Assembly (NCBI RefSeq): GCF_900108305.1
Contig: NZ_FNUX01000005.1
Coordinates: 62,001 to 126,000, forward strand
Source of the DNA: Nitrosomonas ureae
Lineage (GTDB): Bacteria; Pseudomonadota; Gammaproteobacteria; Burkholderiales; Nitrosomonadaceae
DNA length: 64,000 nt
Direction of reading: 5' to 3'
Shown: piece by piece, positions 25,833-34,619 of the stretch
Layout of the letters: the number at the start of each line of letters is the position of its first letter
Numbering within the stretch: the stretch's first letter is position 1
The notes under the pieces: model-generated
What the model saw: only the letters and a program-made list of their open reading frames with translations
Database searches by the model: none
What the model was told of the DNA's origin: nothing
Translations under genes and position numbers: made by a program

Positions 25833-27158
25833 ATGAATAAATCAACCTGGGCACTACCGGTTTGTGCTGTGTTGACCACATGGGTTTATGCTGAAGCGGT
25901 ACTGGTAGATGGCCCCATGAGTTTCAAACCAATCGCAGCTTCTGCTTATGAGCAAACAACGACTGATCCACTCGTTCTTGATAGCGAGCCTTGGATCATT
26001 CCGAAAGGTTTTACGCAACACATTATTTCGGATGAGCGCCATTTGGATATTTATCCTGGCTTGAATGATTTACCCGATATGAACACCGTCAACGAAACCG
26101 GAAAGCACGCGGGTCGTTATCTGTATCGTACACATGAAGCGCGGCCGGGTCTTGCTCCTTATGCCGGTGGCGCTATATCCATTGTGGATTTGAAAACCGG
26201 TAAAGCCAATATTCTGGCGCAACGTCATGATTGGGAAGCGCTGGATGGATTGGTATGGACGCCCTGGCAGACTCTTCTTTTCGCTGAGGAAACCATTTCA
26301 GCCGCACTGCCCGACCCGGATGTGCCTGATGCAGAGAGTGGCATGCTATACGAAATAATATTCGCCAAGAACGACCCGACCACCGCAGTAGAAATCAAAG
26401 TTCGCCCCATGCTGGGGTCACTTGCCCACGAAGGTATTGAAATTGATGATGAAGGCAACGTCTACGTCATTGATGAAACTGAAACAGGATCTATCTATAA
26501 ATTCGTACCGCATGCCTATGGTGACTTGAGCAAGGGCCAGCTATATGTTCTACGGGTGAAGAATGGTATCAAAACCGGTGAGGCCGAATGGATTGCGCTG
26601 GATATGAATCAGGTGCAGGTCAATGCCAGGGTTGCCGCTCAAGCCGTAGGCGCTACGCCTTTTTGCCGTCCGGAGGATTTGGAGCGCATCGGGCATACTT
26701 TGTTTGCAGCATTAACCTGTGAGGATGCTAACGATCCGATCAACACTGATGGCCCCGGTGCAATATTGGCTATTAAACTGGCATCCGTTCCGATAGTGAG
26801 CTACTTCGTCCAGCCTGGAGTGAATGTTCCCCATGAAGTGAGACCCACAAGTACGACCATTGGTGTAACCGGGTTCATGAGACCTGATAATCTGGCGCGC
26901 GGTCCGGATGGCAAATTGTGGATTGTCGAGGATAACCCAAACAGCGATATCTGGGTTGCGTTGCCTGATGAAGATGGTGATGGTTTCAGTGATGGTGTGT
27001 ATTTATTTGCTTCATTGAAAGATGCTGCTGCGGAAGGTACCGGTATCTATTTTGGCAAGGATCCGCACACGTTGTTTGTAAACATCCAGCATTCCGGTAC
27101 CGGAAATGATAAGACCATGATCATTACCAACAAGCGATTCGATCGGGATGGGGAATAA
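25833..27158 (+). CDS. PhoX-like (DUF839) beta-propeller phosphatase
   Basis: 441 residues with an N-terminal signal peptide (ALPVCAVLTTWVYAEA) that has no twin-arginine, unlike most PhoX proteins. Family landmarks in order: YLYRTHEA (~97), LFAEETISA (~148), LAHEGIEIDDEGNVYVIDE (~192-210), FCRPEDLE (~277), GFMRPDNLA (~346) and WIVEDNPNSDIWV (~363). These acidic and Arg residues line up with the calcium/iron site and propeller blades of PhoX/DUF839. The enzyme would release phosphate from organic phosphomonoesters in the periplasm or outside. RBS CAGGAGA before ATG. It has its own Pho-box-like promoter and a downstream small membrane gene. The catalytic assignment needs alignment since the Cys of PhoX is not identified. 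Confidence 0.8.
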   Translation: MNKSTWALPVCAVLTTWVYAEAVLVDGPMSFKPIAASAYEQTTTDPLVLDSEPWIIPKGFTQHIISDERHLDIYPGLNDLPDMNTVNETGKHAGRYLYRTHEARPGLAPYAGGAISIVDLKTGKANILAQRHDWEALDGLVWTPWQTLLFAEETISAALPDPDVPDAESGMLYEIIFAKNDPTTAVEIKVRPMLGSLAHEGIEIDDEGNVYVIDETETGSIYKFVPHAYGDLSKGQLYVLRVKNGIKTGEAEWIALDMNQVQVNARVAAQAVGATPFCRPEDLERIGHTLFAALTCEDANDPINTDGPGAILAIKLASVPIVSYFVQPGVNVPHEVRPTSTTIGVTGFMRPDNLARGPDGKLWIVEDNPNSDIWVALPDEDGDGFSDGVYLFASLKDAAAEGTGIYFGKDPHTLFVNIQHSGTGNDKTMIITNKRFDRDGE

Positions 27159-27189
27159 TCGCTTAATACACTTACATAAGGAGCCATGC

Positions 27190-27453
27190 ATGAAAATTGA
27201 TAATTTACTGGTGCGAGTAGTTGCGTTCATGGGTTTTGTGTTGCTTAGTATCATCATCAGCATCGCATTTTATGAGCTGACTGTGGATTGGGGAAGTATT
27301 TCAGTTTTGTTTATGGGGCTTTATCTTTATTCGGCTTATTTGTTGTTTACCATTATTTGCAATAAACCCGGTAATAAAATACATCACTTTAATACAAAAT
27401 ATTCACGGGGAAATAAACCCCCGGTATCACGTAATAAAATTTATGAATATTAA
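27190..27453 (+). CDS. Small two-helix membrane protein after the PhoX-like gene
   Basis: 87 residues from ATG 27190, placed by AAGGAG at 27178-27183. An in-frame ATG at 27148 overlapping the phoX-like gene is less likely. Two membrane segments (VVAFMGFVLLSIIISIAFY and ISVLFMGLYLYSAYLLFTII) are followed by a short basic tail. No family recognised. It lies 31 bp after the PhoX-like gene and is probably co-transcribed. Its stop codon TAA (27451-27453) is formed by the first bases of the 149 bp element, so the natural C-terminus may have been altered. Confidence 0.65.
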   Translation: MKIDNLLVRVVAFMGFVLLSIIISIAFYELTVDWGSISVLFMGLYLYSAYLLFTIICNKPGNKIHHFNTKYSRGNKPPVSRNKIYEY

Positions 27454-27599
27454 GGAAACGCTGATTAATTGGCTGCACGAGCGAATCACTTCGTTGCGCG
27501 GTACTCACACCTTCGTCTATCTTGTTGATATGTCTCAGTTGCTGCGTTCCGGGCGCCTCGTGCTTCATCTCGTTCGCCGAATTAATCAGCGTTTCCTTA
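27451..27599 (+). mobile_element. 149 bp terminal-inverted-repeat element (MITE-like), copy 1
   Basis: TAAGGAAACGCTGATTAATT (27451-27470) is repeated exactly inverted at 27580-27599. The interior is non-coding. Copy 2 (30868-31016) is its reverse complement with about three differences over the ~109 bp interior. Possible target duplication: TA. Copy 1 sits between the small membrane gene and the pstS promoter. Confidence 0.85.
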
Positions 27600-27838
27600 G
27601 GAGTACGTGTTCATAGTACTACCGTAACTTCTTCTCAAAAGATTTTCTATGCCTTCCTCTCTATGCACTGGAAAATAACCGCTTAACCCAAGCACTGGAG
27701 TAGTTTAAAGTGTCACAACAATCCTGGAGATTGTGGGCGTGTTGAATTGGGTTCTATGTTTTACTATCTTCTAACTACCTTTCCTCTCAGCCTGCTATTT
27801 GCCTGCAGTTACTGAGGGGATTCTCAAAAGTAATCTGT

Positions 27839-27872
27839 TTGTCATCACTCTGTCATATCAAGCGATTAAAAT
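27839..27872 (+). promoter_or_regulatory. Pho box and -10 of the pst operon
   Basis: TTGTCAT (27839-27845), CACT, CTGTCAT (27850-27856) match the PhoB site in 13 of 14 bases. Ten bases later TAAAAT (27867-27872) is a 5/6 match to TATAAT. The pstS start codon is at 27915. This best site anchors the reading of the other three upstream ones. Confidence 0.85.
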
Positions 27873-27914
27873 TTCATCTTATTCCAGATTTATGTTCGCG
27901 ACAGGAGCATTCAA

Positions 27915-28979
27915 ATGAGATTGCACTTTTTTCATGCATTGGCAGCTGCTACAGCACTACTGTGCGCAACAATAGCGACTGCCGCTGATATTACCGGTGC
28001 GGGCGCTACTTTTCCTTATCCGGTTTATGCCAAGTGGGCGGATAGATATCATAAGGAAACAGGTATCCGGTTGAATTATCAATCCATTGGTTCCGGTGGC
28101 GGTATCAAGCAAATCAAAGCCAGGACTGTGGATTTCGGGGCATCCGACAAGCCTCTGACACGGGAAGATCTGGAGAAGGATGGCTTGACACAATTTCCTA
28201 CGGTGCTGGGTGGCGTAGTGCCAATTACCAATCTTGAGGGAATCGGAGAAGGTCAGATTAAATTAACCGGAAAAGTTTTGGCCGATATTTTCCTGGGAAA
28301 AATCAAGCGCTGGGATGATGCATCCATCGCCGCATTGAATGAGGACATTGTTTTGCCAGCCAGCAATATTGCGATCGTTCATCGTGCGGATGGCTCCGGC
28401 ACTACTTTCCTGTTTACTGATTATTTAAGTAAAGTGAGCCCGGAATGGAAAGCCAAAGTAGGTGCAGCGACTTCAGTGGCCTGGCCGATAGGTACTGGCG
28501 GGAAAGGTAATGAAGGCGTGGCCAATTTCGTGAAGCGAATCAAGAATTCGATTGGTTACGTCGAAGCGGCTTACGTAAAACAAAACAAACTGCATTATGT
28601 GCAACTGCAAAACCTGGCAGGTCATTATGTATTGCCTACCGAAGAGAGTTTCAGGGCTTCCGCTGCCAATGCTGAATGGGATAAAGATTCCGGGTTTTAC
28701 GAAATTCTTACTAACAAGCCAGGTTCAGGCAGTTGGCCGATTACAGGCGCTACTTTTGTTCTAATGCACAAATCCCAGAGTAAGCCGGCGCATGCAATGC
28801 AAGTATTAAAGTTTTTTGAGTGGGCCTATGCGCATGGCAATCATACAGCGCTGGAATTGGATTATATTCCGCTGCCCGACAATCTTGTTGCTTTGATTAA
28901 GACCTCCTGGGAAGCCAATATCAAAGATAAGGATGGCCGCGCGATATACACTGTTAGCGCGAGCGCGAATAGCCCATAA
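27915..28979 (+). CDS. pstS: Phosphate-binding periplasmic protein PstS
   Basis: 354 residues: a signal peptide (ALAAATALLCATIATAA), then the classic mature start ITGAGATFPYPVYAKWA. Phosphate-binding stretches are present: SIGSGGGIKQI (~57-67), FGASDKPL (~75-82), and HRADGSGTTFLFTDYL (~155-170). It captures inorganic phosphate for the PstCAB importer and feeds the PhoR/PhoB signal. A ribosome site (ACAGGAG) precedes ATG. First gene of pstS-pstC-pstA, followed 42 bp later by pstC. Confidence 0.97.
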   Translation: MRLHFFHALAAATALLCATIATAADITGAGATFPYPVYAKWADRYHKETGIRLNYQSIGSGGGIKQIKARTVDFGASDKPLTREDLEKDGLTQFPTVLGGVVPITNLEGIGEGQIKLTGKVLADIFLGKIKRWDDASIAALNEDIVLPASNIAIVHRADGSGTTFLFTDYLSKVSPEWKAKVGAATSVAWPIGTGGKGNEGVANFVKRIKNSIGYVEAAYVKQNKLHYVQLQNLAGHYVLPTEESFRASAANAEWDKDSGFYEILTNKPGSGSWPITGATFVLMHKSQSKPAHAMQVLKFFEWAYAHGNHTALELDYIPLPDNLVALIKTSWEANIKDKDGRAIYTVSASANSP

Positions 28980-29021
28980 AAATAACATGCGCCTGGCCAT
29001 TACAGCCATACACAACGATCA

Positions 29022-29984
29022 ATGTCAAAAATTATTTCTGCAGCAAAGCTAACAAGGCAACGACTACTGGATCAGTTATTTCAAAAAACGACCTGGTTTT
29101 TTACCGTGATCGTTTTAGTTCTGCTGGTTGCGCTTATAGGTTCGCTTGTCGTGGGCAGTCTGCCTGCCATTAAAACTTTTGGTTTTAACTTCCTCATTAG
29201 TCCGGAATGGAATCCGGTAACAGAGCAATTTGGCGCATTGGTGCCGATTGTGGGTACTTTGGTTACCGCAATCATTGCACTGTCAATCGGTATTCCCGTG
29301 AGCTTCGGTATCGCATTATTCCTGACGGAACTATCTCCATCGTGGCTGCGCCGTCCGCTTGGAACGGCGATAGAGCTCTTAGCCGGAATTCCCAGCATTA
29401 TTTACGGCATGTGGGGGCTATTTGTATTTGCCCCGTTTTTTGCCAGCACCGTGCAACCTTGGCTGCAGAATACTTTTGGAGATTTGCCGGGCATTGGGTT
29501 TCTGTTTGAAGGCGCTTTTATGGGAATAGGCATGTTAGCCGCCGGCATTATATTGGCGATCATGGTCATTCCTTTTATCGCTGCCGTCATGCGTGATATA
29601 TTCGAGATTGTGCCTTCCATGCTAAAGGAGTCAGCCTATGCTTTTGGTGCCACCACCTGGGAAGTGATCTGGAACGTGGTTTTGCCTTATACCAAAAGCG
29701 GTGTTATCGGCGGGATTATGCTCGGGCTTGGGCGGGCATTGGGTGAAACCATGGCGGTTACGTTTGTGATTGGTAACGCGCATCAGTTACACGCTTCCCT
29801 TTTTATGCCCGGAAACAGCATTGCTTCGGCGCTGGCAAATGAATTCACCGAGGCCGACGGCGAATTGTATACCTCGGCTTTGATTGAGCTGGGTTTGATT
29901 CTGTTCCTTATCACTTTTGTGGTATTAGGTTGTTCCAAGCTCTTGTTGATACAACTGAAAAAACGCGAAGGTGTTGCTACGTAG
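29022..29984 (+). CDS. pstC: Phosphate ABC transporter permease PstC
   Basis: 320 residues with six membrane helices. [21 protein letters not shown] and the ABC-permease loop [21 protein letters not shown] (given as [13 protein letters not shown]) are typical, as are [16 protein letters not shown] and the C-terminal [17 protein letters not shown]. Together with PstA it forms the inner-membrane phosphate channel. It lies between pstS and pstA (8 bp to the pstA start). Confidence 0.95.
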   Translation: MSKIISAAKLTRQRLLDQLFQKTTWFFTVIVLVLLVALIGSLVVGSLPAIKTFGFNFLISPEWNPVTEQFGALVPIVGTLVTAIIALSIGIPVSFGIALFLTELSPSWLRRPLGTAIELLAGIPSIIYGMWGLFVFAPFFASTVQPWLQNTFGDLPGIGFLFEGAFMGIGMLAAGIILAIMVIPFIAAVMRDIFEIVPSMLKESAYAFGATTWEVIWNVVLPYTKSGVIGGIMLGLGRALGETMAVTFVIGNAHQLHASLFMPGNSIASALANEFTEADGELYTSALIELGLILFLITFVVLGCSKLLLIQLKKREGVAT

Positions 29985-29992
29985 AGGTTTGT

Positions 29993-30838
29993 ATGATTTC
30001 AGTCTATACCCGAAGACGCATGATCAATATTCTTCACTTGACTTTCTCCGTCTTGGCTATGATTTTTGGCCTGTTCTGGTTATTCTGGATATTGTTTGTC
30101 CTGGTTGGCAAGGGATTGGATGGCATTAGTGTTGCGCTGTTTACCGAGATGACACCAGCGCCAGGTAGCGCAGGCGGGCTGCTCAATGCGATCATTGGCA
30201 GTCTGATGATGGTAGCGCTGGCCACTCTGATCGGTACACCCGTGGGTATTCTGGCGGGCACCTATTTGGCTGAGTTCGGTCAGCACGGCTGGTTAGCTTC
30301 AATCACCCGTTTTATTAACGATATTCTGCTATCTGCGCCGTCTATCGTTATCGGATTGTTTGTTTATACTGTTTATGTGGCCAGGGTTGGTCATTTTTCC
30401 GGCTGGGCGGGCGCTCTGGCACTCTCGATCATTGTCATTCCGGTTGTTGTGCGCACCACGGAGGATATGCTTCGACTCATTCCGGACAGTCTTCGTGAAG
30501 CAGCTGCAGCTTTAGGCGCTCCCCCATGGAAAGTGGTTACACTGGTGACCTGGCGTGCTTCCGAAGTAGGCATATTGACCGGCGTGCTGCTGGCAGTTGC
30601 GCGTATCAGCGGAGAAACTGCCCCGTTGCTTTTCACGGCGCTGAATAATCAGTTCTGGACTGTGGACATGAATCAACCGATGGCGAATTTACCGGTAGTT
30701 ATATTCCAGTTTGCCATGAGTCCGTATGAATCATGGCAGGAGTTGGCATGGGCTGGTGCATTGTTGATTACATTGAGTGTTTTGGGGCTCAATATCATTG
30801 CGCGCTTTTTTCTGCGCAAGAGGACGTTGTCAGGTTAA
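29993..30838 (+). CDS. pstA: Phosphate ABC transporter permease PstA
   Basis: 281 residues from ATG 29993, placed by GAGG at 29984-29987. Six helices with PstA signatures: [16 protein letters not shown] (~82-97), [13 protein letters not shown], the permease loop [19 protein letters not shown] (~166-184) and [15 protein letters not shown] (~203-217). Partner of PstC. The gene ends 30 bp before the 149 bp element that separates it from pstB. Confidence 0.95.
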   Translation: MISVYTRRRMINILHLTFSVLAMIFGLFWLFWILFVLVGKGLDGISVALFTEMTPAPGSAGGLLNAIIGSLMMVALATLIGTPVGILAGTYLAEFGQHGWLASITRFINDILLSAPSIVIGLFVYTVYVARVGHFSGWAGALALSIIVIPVVVRTTEDMLRLIPDSLREAAAALGAPPWKVVTLVTWRASEVGILTGVLLAVARISGETAPLLFTALNNQFWTVDMNQPMANLPVVIFQFAMSPYESWQELAWAGALLITLSVLGLNIIARFFLRKRTLSG

Positions 30839-30867
30839 AGTTTTTTTACCGCCAATTACCGGATTAC

Positions 30868-31016
30868 TAAGGAAACGCTGATTAATTCGGCGAACGAGAT
30901 GAAGCGCGAGGCGCCCGGAACGCAGCAACTGAGACATATCAACAAGATAGGCGAAGGCGTGAGTACCGCGCAACGAAGTGATTCGCTCGTGCAGCCAGTT
31001 AATCAGCATTTCCCTA
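30868..31016 (-). mobile_element. 149 bp terminal-inverted-repeat element, copy 2 (inverse orientation)
   Basis: Left end TAAGGAAACGCTGATTAATT is perfect (30868-30887); the right end (30997-31016) has three mismatches. The interior is the reverse complement of copy 1 with about three changes, so the two copies diverged recently or convert each other. It lies between pstA and pstB and lengthens that gap to 307 bp. Confidence 0.85.
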
Positions 31017-31145
31017 ATAAAAAGACAGATGCATAAACAACAGGTGATGAGCATGAGAAACCAGCAGATATTATTTTACAGTAAGTTATCGGGGTCGCAC
31101 GAACATCCGCAAATTACGGAAGAAGTCTCTGAATTTAAGGCTACG

Positions 31146-31925
31146 ATGAATATCAATCAAGCAAAACGAGCTGATACCAAAATTACCATCAACGATTTAA
31201 ACTTTTACTACGGCAAGCACCATGCACTCAAGTCCGTCAGCATGAATATCCTGGAGAAAAAGATTACCGCGTTTATTGGCCCATCCGGTTGCGGGAAATC
31301 GACATTATTGCGTACGTTCAATCGTATGTATCAACTTTATCCTAGCCAGGTAGCCCGCGGCGAGATCAGGGTGGATGGCGTCAATATTCTTGATAAGAAG
31401 CACGATATCAATATCCTGCGCGCTAAAATGGGTATGGTATTTCAGAAACCGACACCTTTTCCTATGTCCATTTTTGATAATGTGATATTTGGCGTGAAGT
31501 TATATGAAAGTTTAAACCGCAGTGAATTAATGGAACGAGTCGAATGGGCATTACGGAAAGCTGCGCTATGGGAGGAAGTTAAGGATAAGCTGAATCAAAG
31601 CGGCATGAGTCTCTCAGGCGGACAGCAACAACGCTTGTGTATTGCCCGCACCATTGCAGTGAGGCCCGAAGTGGTGTTGCTTGACGAACCAACTTCGGCG
31701 CTGGACCCGATTTCCACCGCGCATATTGAAGAGCTTATTTTTCAACTTAAGCAAGATTACACCATCGTTATTGTCACGCACAATATGCAGCAGGCAGCAC
31801 GCGTTTCCGATTTTACCGCCTACATGTATTTAGGAGAATTGGTCGAATTTGGTGAAACAGATACGATTTTCACCACACCCAAAGAGAAAGCTACTGAGGA
31901 TTACATTACGGGTAAGTTTGGTTGA
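31146..31925 (+). CDS. pstB: Phosphate ABC transporter ATPase PstB
   Basis: 259 residues from ATG 31146 (AAGG at 31137), which gives the usual PstB length; in-frame ATGs at 31029 and 31053 would add 31-39 unusual residues. Walker [10 protein letters not shown] (~46-54), the PstB-specific [19 protein letters not shown] (~97-115), ABC signature LSGGQQQRL (~155-163) and Walker [14 protein letters not shown] (~177-189) are all intact. It powers phosphate import. The 149 bp element lies between it and pstA, so expression may depend on readthrough or on a separate promoter. No phoU follows. Confidence 0.95.
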   Translation: MNINQAKRADTKITINDLNFYYGKHHALKSVSMNILEKKITAFIGPSGCGKSTLLRTFNRMYQLYPSQVARGEIRVDGVNILDKKHDINILRAKMGMVFQKPTPFPMSIFDNVIFGVKLYESLNRSELMERVEWALRKAALWEEVKDKLNQSGMSLSGGQQQRLCIARTIAVRPEVVLLDEPTSALDPISTAHIEELIFQLKQDYTIVIVTHNMQQAARVSDFTAYMYLGELVEFGETDTIFTTPKEKATEDYITGKFG

Positions 31926-32333
31926 AATACATTATATAGCCAAAAAGATTTGTGGCTCTTGTCAGTCCGACAGTGCCTGTGCATTTGTATCAGATTGAGC
32001 AACTTCCCTTACATGCATGGTCACTTTTGCTCGCTTCTCATTATCCCGGCTTTCCCGTTCAGTATTACTTTTTTGCGGGAAATTTTGTTTCCAGTTTGAG
32101 TGAGCCGCGTGTGGGATGCCTTAATTTATTAAGATAATGATTAACATGGATAAATAACATGTTATTGCTTGACTTAAATACTATGCTAATTTGACCATGT
32201 CTCCCTTATGTTAGCGAAATAATCTGATAGAATTTCTTGACTATTTTGATCGGAATATACAGTCCACTGATTATTTATAGTCGCGAATGCAGAAAAAAAT
32301 TTTATTAAAAATAAGCTTTATTGGAGAAGAATA
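31926..32333. other. Intergenic region between pstB and the VWA gene
   Basis: 408 bp, AT-rich. TAACATG (32142-32148) is mirrored by CATGTTA (32158-32164), a possible operator before the VWA gene. A 61-codon frame at 31952-32137 starts with TTG, lacks a ribosome site and is not supported. Confidence 0.35.
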
Positions 32334-33326
32334 ATGAAAAGAATCCCTAAGTATTGTTTTGCCTTATCCATGCTGGCATTGGCCATGTTTGCAACGTCAA
32401 GCTCAGCACTGGCCGCGGTAGCGGTAAATTGGACAGGGCCATCGCCTTCCGGCGTGTACTTTGCGGGCCAGGTGGTAAATCCGTTCGGCAACGCTAATGC
32501 CAGTGGTATCGTAGGCGGTAGCGGCTTGGATCTGGCCTTGGTACTTGATTCTTCGGGTAGCATGGGTGTGGTGGATAGCGGCAAGACCCTCAACCAATGG
32601 CTGCAAGAGGCGTCTACAGCACTAGTGAATGCGCTGCCTGCTGCAAGCACTTCGGTCAGCGTAATCGATTTCGATTCCAGTGCAAGCATATTGCAGAGCC
32701 TCACGCCATTATCCAGCGGTTCGGCCGCGGTAATATCGGCAATCAATGCAATAGATGCCTCGGGTGGAACCAACATCGGCGCTGGTATTGACAGTGCGGC
32801 TACCGAACTTACCGGCGCCAATCACACTGCAGGCGCTACGCAAATGATGGTAGTGGTTTCCGATGGTCTTAGTTCAGGAGATCCTGCAAGTAACGCTCTT
32901 GCCGCATTAGGTGCGGGTGTCGATGCCATTCATACCGTGGGCCTTCCAGGTCATGATGCATTCACTATGCAAAACATCGCTACTTCAGGTAATGGCATTT
33001 ATACGAATGTCAGCAGTCTGACAAGCCTGATTGATTTGTTCAATGGCACTTCCGGAAATCTGGTAGGTATCGATCATGTAGACGTGACAATGAACAACGG
33101 TGTATTGATTAACGATATTGCCATCGACGGTCTGGGAAATTTTGTATTACCCAATGCTACACTTGCTCCCGGTGACAATGTATTTACCGCTGTTGCTTAC
33201 GATACGCTAGGTAATAGTGCGTCTGCAGAGTTGATACTCACTGCTGTTCCAGAGCCTAGCACATACGCGATGCTTGGCTTGGGTTTACTGCTGTTGGGCT
33301 GGGTTAACCGGCGCCGTATCGCCTAA
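32334..33326 (+). CDS. VWA-domain PEP-CTERM exported protein
   Basis: 330 residues. A signal peptide (FALSMLALAMFATSSSALA) leads to a von Willebrand A domain with an intact MIDAS: LALVLDSSGSMG (~66-77, DxSxS), a Thr in ASGGTNIGAGI (~143-153) and VVVSDGLSSG (~175-184). A short beta domain follows, then the sorting signal VPEPSTYAMLGLGLLLLGW with basic RRRIA. VWA domains bind ligands through a metal; anchoring or release would be by an exosortase, which is not in the window. RBS GGAGAAG precedes the ATG. Strong terminator after the stop. It is the second PEP-CTERM protein in this window. Confidence 0.88.
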   Translation: MKRIPKYCFALSMLALAMFATSSSALAAVAVNWTGPSPSGVYFAGQVVNPFGNANASGIVGGSGLDLALVLDSSGSMGVVDSGKTLNQWLQEASTALVNALPAASTSVSVIDFDSSASILQSLTPLSSGSAAVISAINAIDASGGTNIGAGIDSAATELTGANHTAGATQMMVVVSDGLSSGDPASNALAALGAGVDAIHTVGLPGHDAFTMQNIATSGNGIYTNVSSLTSLIDLFNGTSGNLVGIDHVDVTMNNGVLINDIAIDGLGNFVLPNATLAPGDNVFTAVAYDTLGNSASAELILTAVPEPSTYAMLGLGLLLLGWVNRRRIA

Positions 33327-33346
33327 TCGGTTTTTGTGAATTAAGG

Positions 33347-33376
33347 AGGCCGCGTTCTGGAAAGAACGCGGCCTTT
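33347..33376 (+). terminator. Rho-independent terminator after the VWA gene
   Basis: AGGCCGCGTTC (33347-33357) pairs perfectly with GAACGCGGCCT (33364-33374) around TGGAAA, followed by a short T-run. Confidence 0.9.
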
Positions 33377-33500
33377 GCATGTTTGCTTAACTATGAAATG
33401 CCTGGTATAGGGTTGCCTTGGTTATTTTCCAATCTATTGCTTTCCTGCCTGTTTCTTTCAAAATACGCCAGCCATTTACTGTCTTGAAGAGTTTGTTTTT

Positions 33501-34049
33501 TTATAACGCTTGATAATGAATTTCAATCACTTCCAGTTCTTCCACCCCACCTGGAGTATGCAACGTTACAGCATCACCTTCATGCGCTTTGAGCAATGCT
33601 TTGGCCAGCGGTGAAATCCAACTGATGCGGCCAGATCCGGGTTCTGCTTCGTCCATGCCAACAATGCTGTAAGTTTGTTTCTCACTCAGAGCATTGCAGA
33701 CCGTTACGGTAGCGCCAAAAAAAACCTGATCGCATTCGCCACGCTGCGCGGGATCAACTATCTCCGCACTATCCAGGCGTCTGGATAAGAAACGCAAGCG
33801 GCGATCAATTTCGCGCAAGCGTCTTTTGCCGTAAATGTAATCACCATTTTCTGAACGATCCCCATTGGAAGCTGCCCAGGTAATGGTTTTTACCAATTCC
33901 GGGCGTTCCACTTTCCACAATTGATCGAATTCATCTCTCAATCGTTGATATCCGCCTGGCGTAATGTAATTCTTTATACTCTGCGGTAATTCCGGTGTGT
34001 CGTCCAGGTCATCGTCGTCCTCATTTTCCTTGGTAAATGCTTTACTCAT
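33501..34049 (-). CDS. greB: Transcription elongation factor GreB
   Basis: 182 residues. After an acidic extension (NEDDDDLDDTPE) comes the Gre coiled coil with NYITPGGYQRLRDEFDQLW and the tip motif SNGDRSENGDYIYGKRRLREID, given here as DRSENGDYIYGKRRL (~63-78). The C-terminal FKBP-like domain (VFFGATVTVC, ISWISPLAKALLKAHEGDAV) matches GreB rather than GreA. It rescues backtracked RNA polymerase by stimulating transcript cleavage. The acidic N-terminal tail is longer than in E. coli. It lies 27 bp downstream of the RimB-like gene on the same strand. Confidence 0.93.
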   Translation of the reverse strand: MSKAFTKENEDDDDLDDTPELPQSIKNYITPGGYQRLRDEFDQLWKVERPELVKTITWAASNGDRSENGDYIYGKRRLREIDRRLRFLSRRLDSAEIVDPAQRGECDQVFFGATVTVCNALSEKQTYSIVGMDEAEPGSGRISWISPLAKALLKAHEGDAVTLHTPGGVEELEVIEIHYQAL

Positions 34050-34076
34050 ACTTAGAGATCTTCACTAGAAATTTTT

Positions 34077-34619
34077 TTAGTAATAGTTTCTGTTTTTTGC
34101 CAGAAGCGTATTTGCTACAGTGCTGTCAACAATAGCGTCAACTTTTTCTAATGCTTTTCTGCCTAACAGCAATGGTGTTGAGAAACGGGAACGGTCGATC
34201 AAATTAACCATGATTTTATAGGGTTTTCCATCAAAGTGAATTTGTATCTTTACGACAGGACGTGAATGGTATTTTTGAGCTTGAGCGCCATCAATGGCCC
34301 GTCTTTTTATTTTTGAATAGCGAACAATCGGTAAATTGTAGTGGAGTGTTTGTTCCAATTCAGGATGAGAAACTTTAAACTTTACATACTCTTCGCCTTC
34401 TTTTTCATATAACTGAATATCTGTCGCGGATATTGAAGCAGTTTCAGCGCCTGTATCCAGCTTTGCCGTCAGCGTAACTTTATCAGGCGCTAGCGTTACG
34501 GGTTCAAGATAACCGTAAACGGATTTGTTTGCTGTAACAGGTGTTGCCGTCAGAAAAAAAATTATGCCTGTCAGCGGCAGAAAAATAAAATAAAACGGAT
34601 AGGTTTTTTGTGATTTCAT
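34077..34619 (-). CDS. Retropepsin-like aspartic protease (RimB/putative Zn-protease family)
   Basis: 180 residues with an N-terminal membrane or signal segment (FYFIFLPLTGIIFFLTATPVTA). The motif TAKLDTGAETASISA (~51-65) is the D-T-G active site of the PF05618 family, wrongly called ATP-dependent zinc protease, which folds like a retroviral protease. RPVVKIQIHFDGKPYKIMVNL and LLLGRKALEKVDAIVDS complete the domain. The relative RimB trims glutamate tails added by RimK; no rimK is seen here. The signal segment implies a periplasmic form, unlike RimB. Closely followed by greB. Confidence 0.85.
   Translation of the reverse strand: MKSQKTYPFYFIFLPLTGIIFFLTATPVTANKSVYGYLEPVTLAPDKVTLTAKLDTGAETASISATDIQLYEKEGEEYVKFKVSHPELEQTLHYNLPIVRYSKIKRRAIDGAQAQKYHSRPVVKIQIHFDGKPYKIMVNLIDRSRFSTPLLLGRKALEKVDAIVDSTVANTLLAKNRNYY

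Noticed and set aside
31952-32137. 61-codon frame after pstB
   Set aside because: TTG start, no ribosome site, unlikely composition; left as intergenic.
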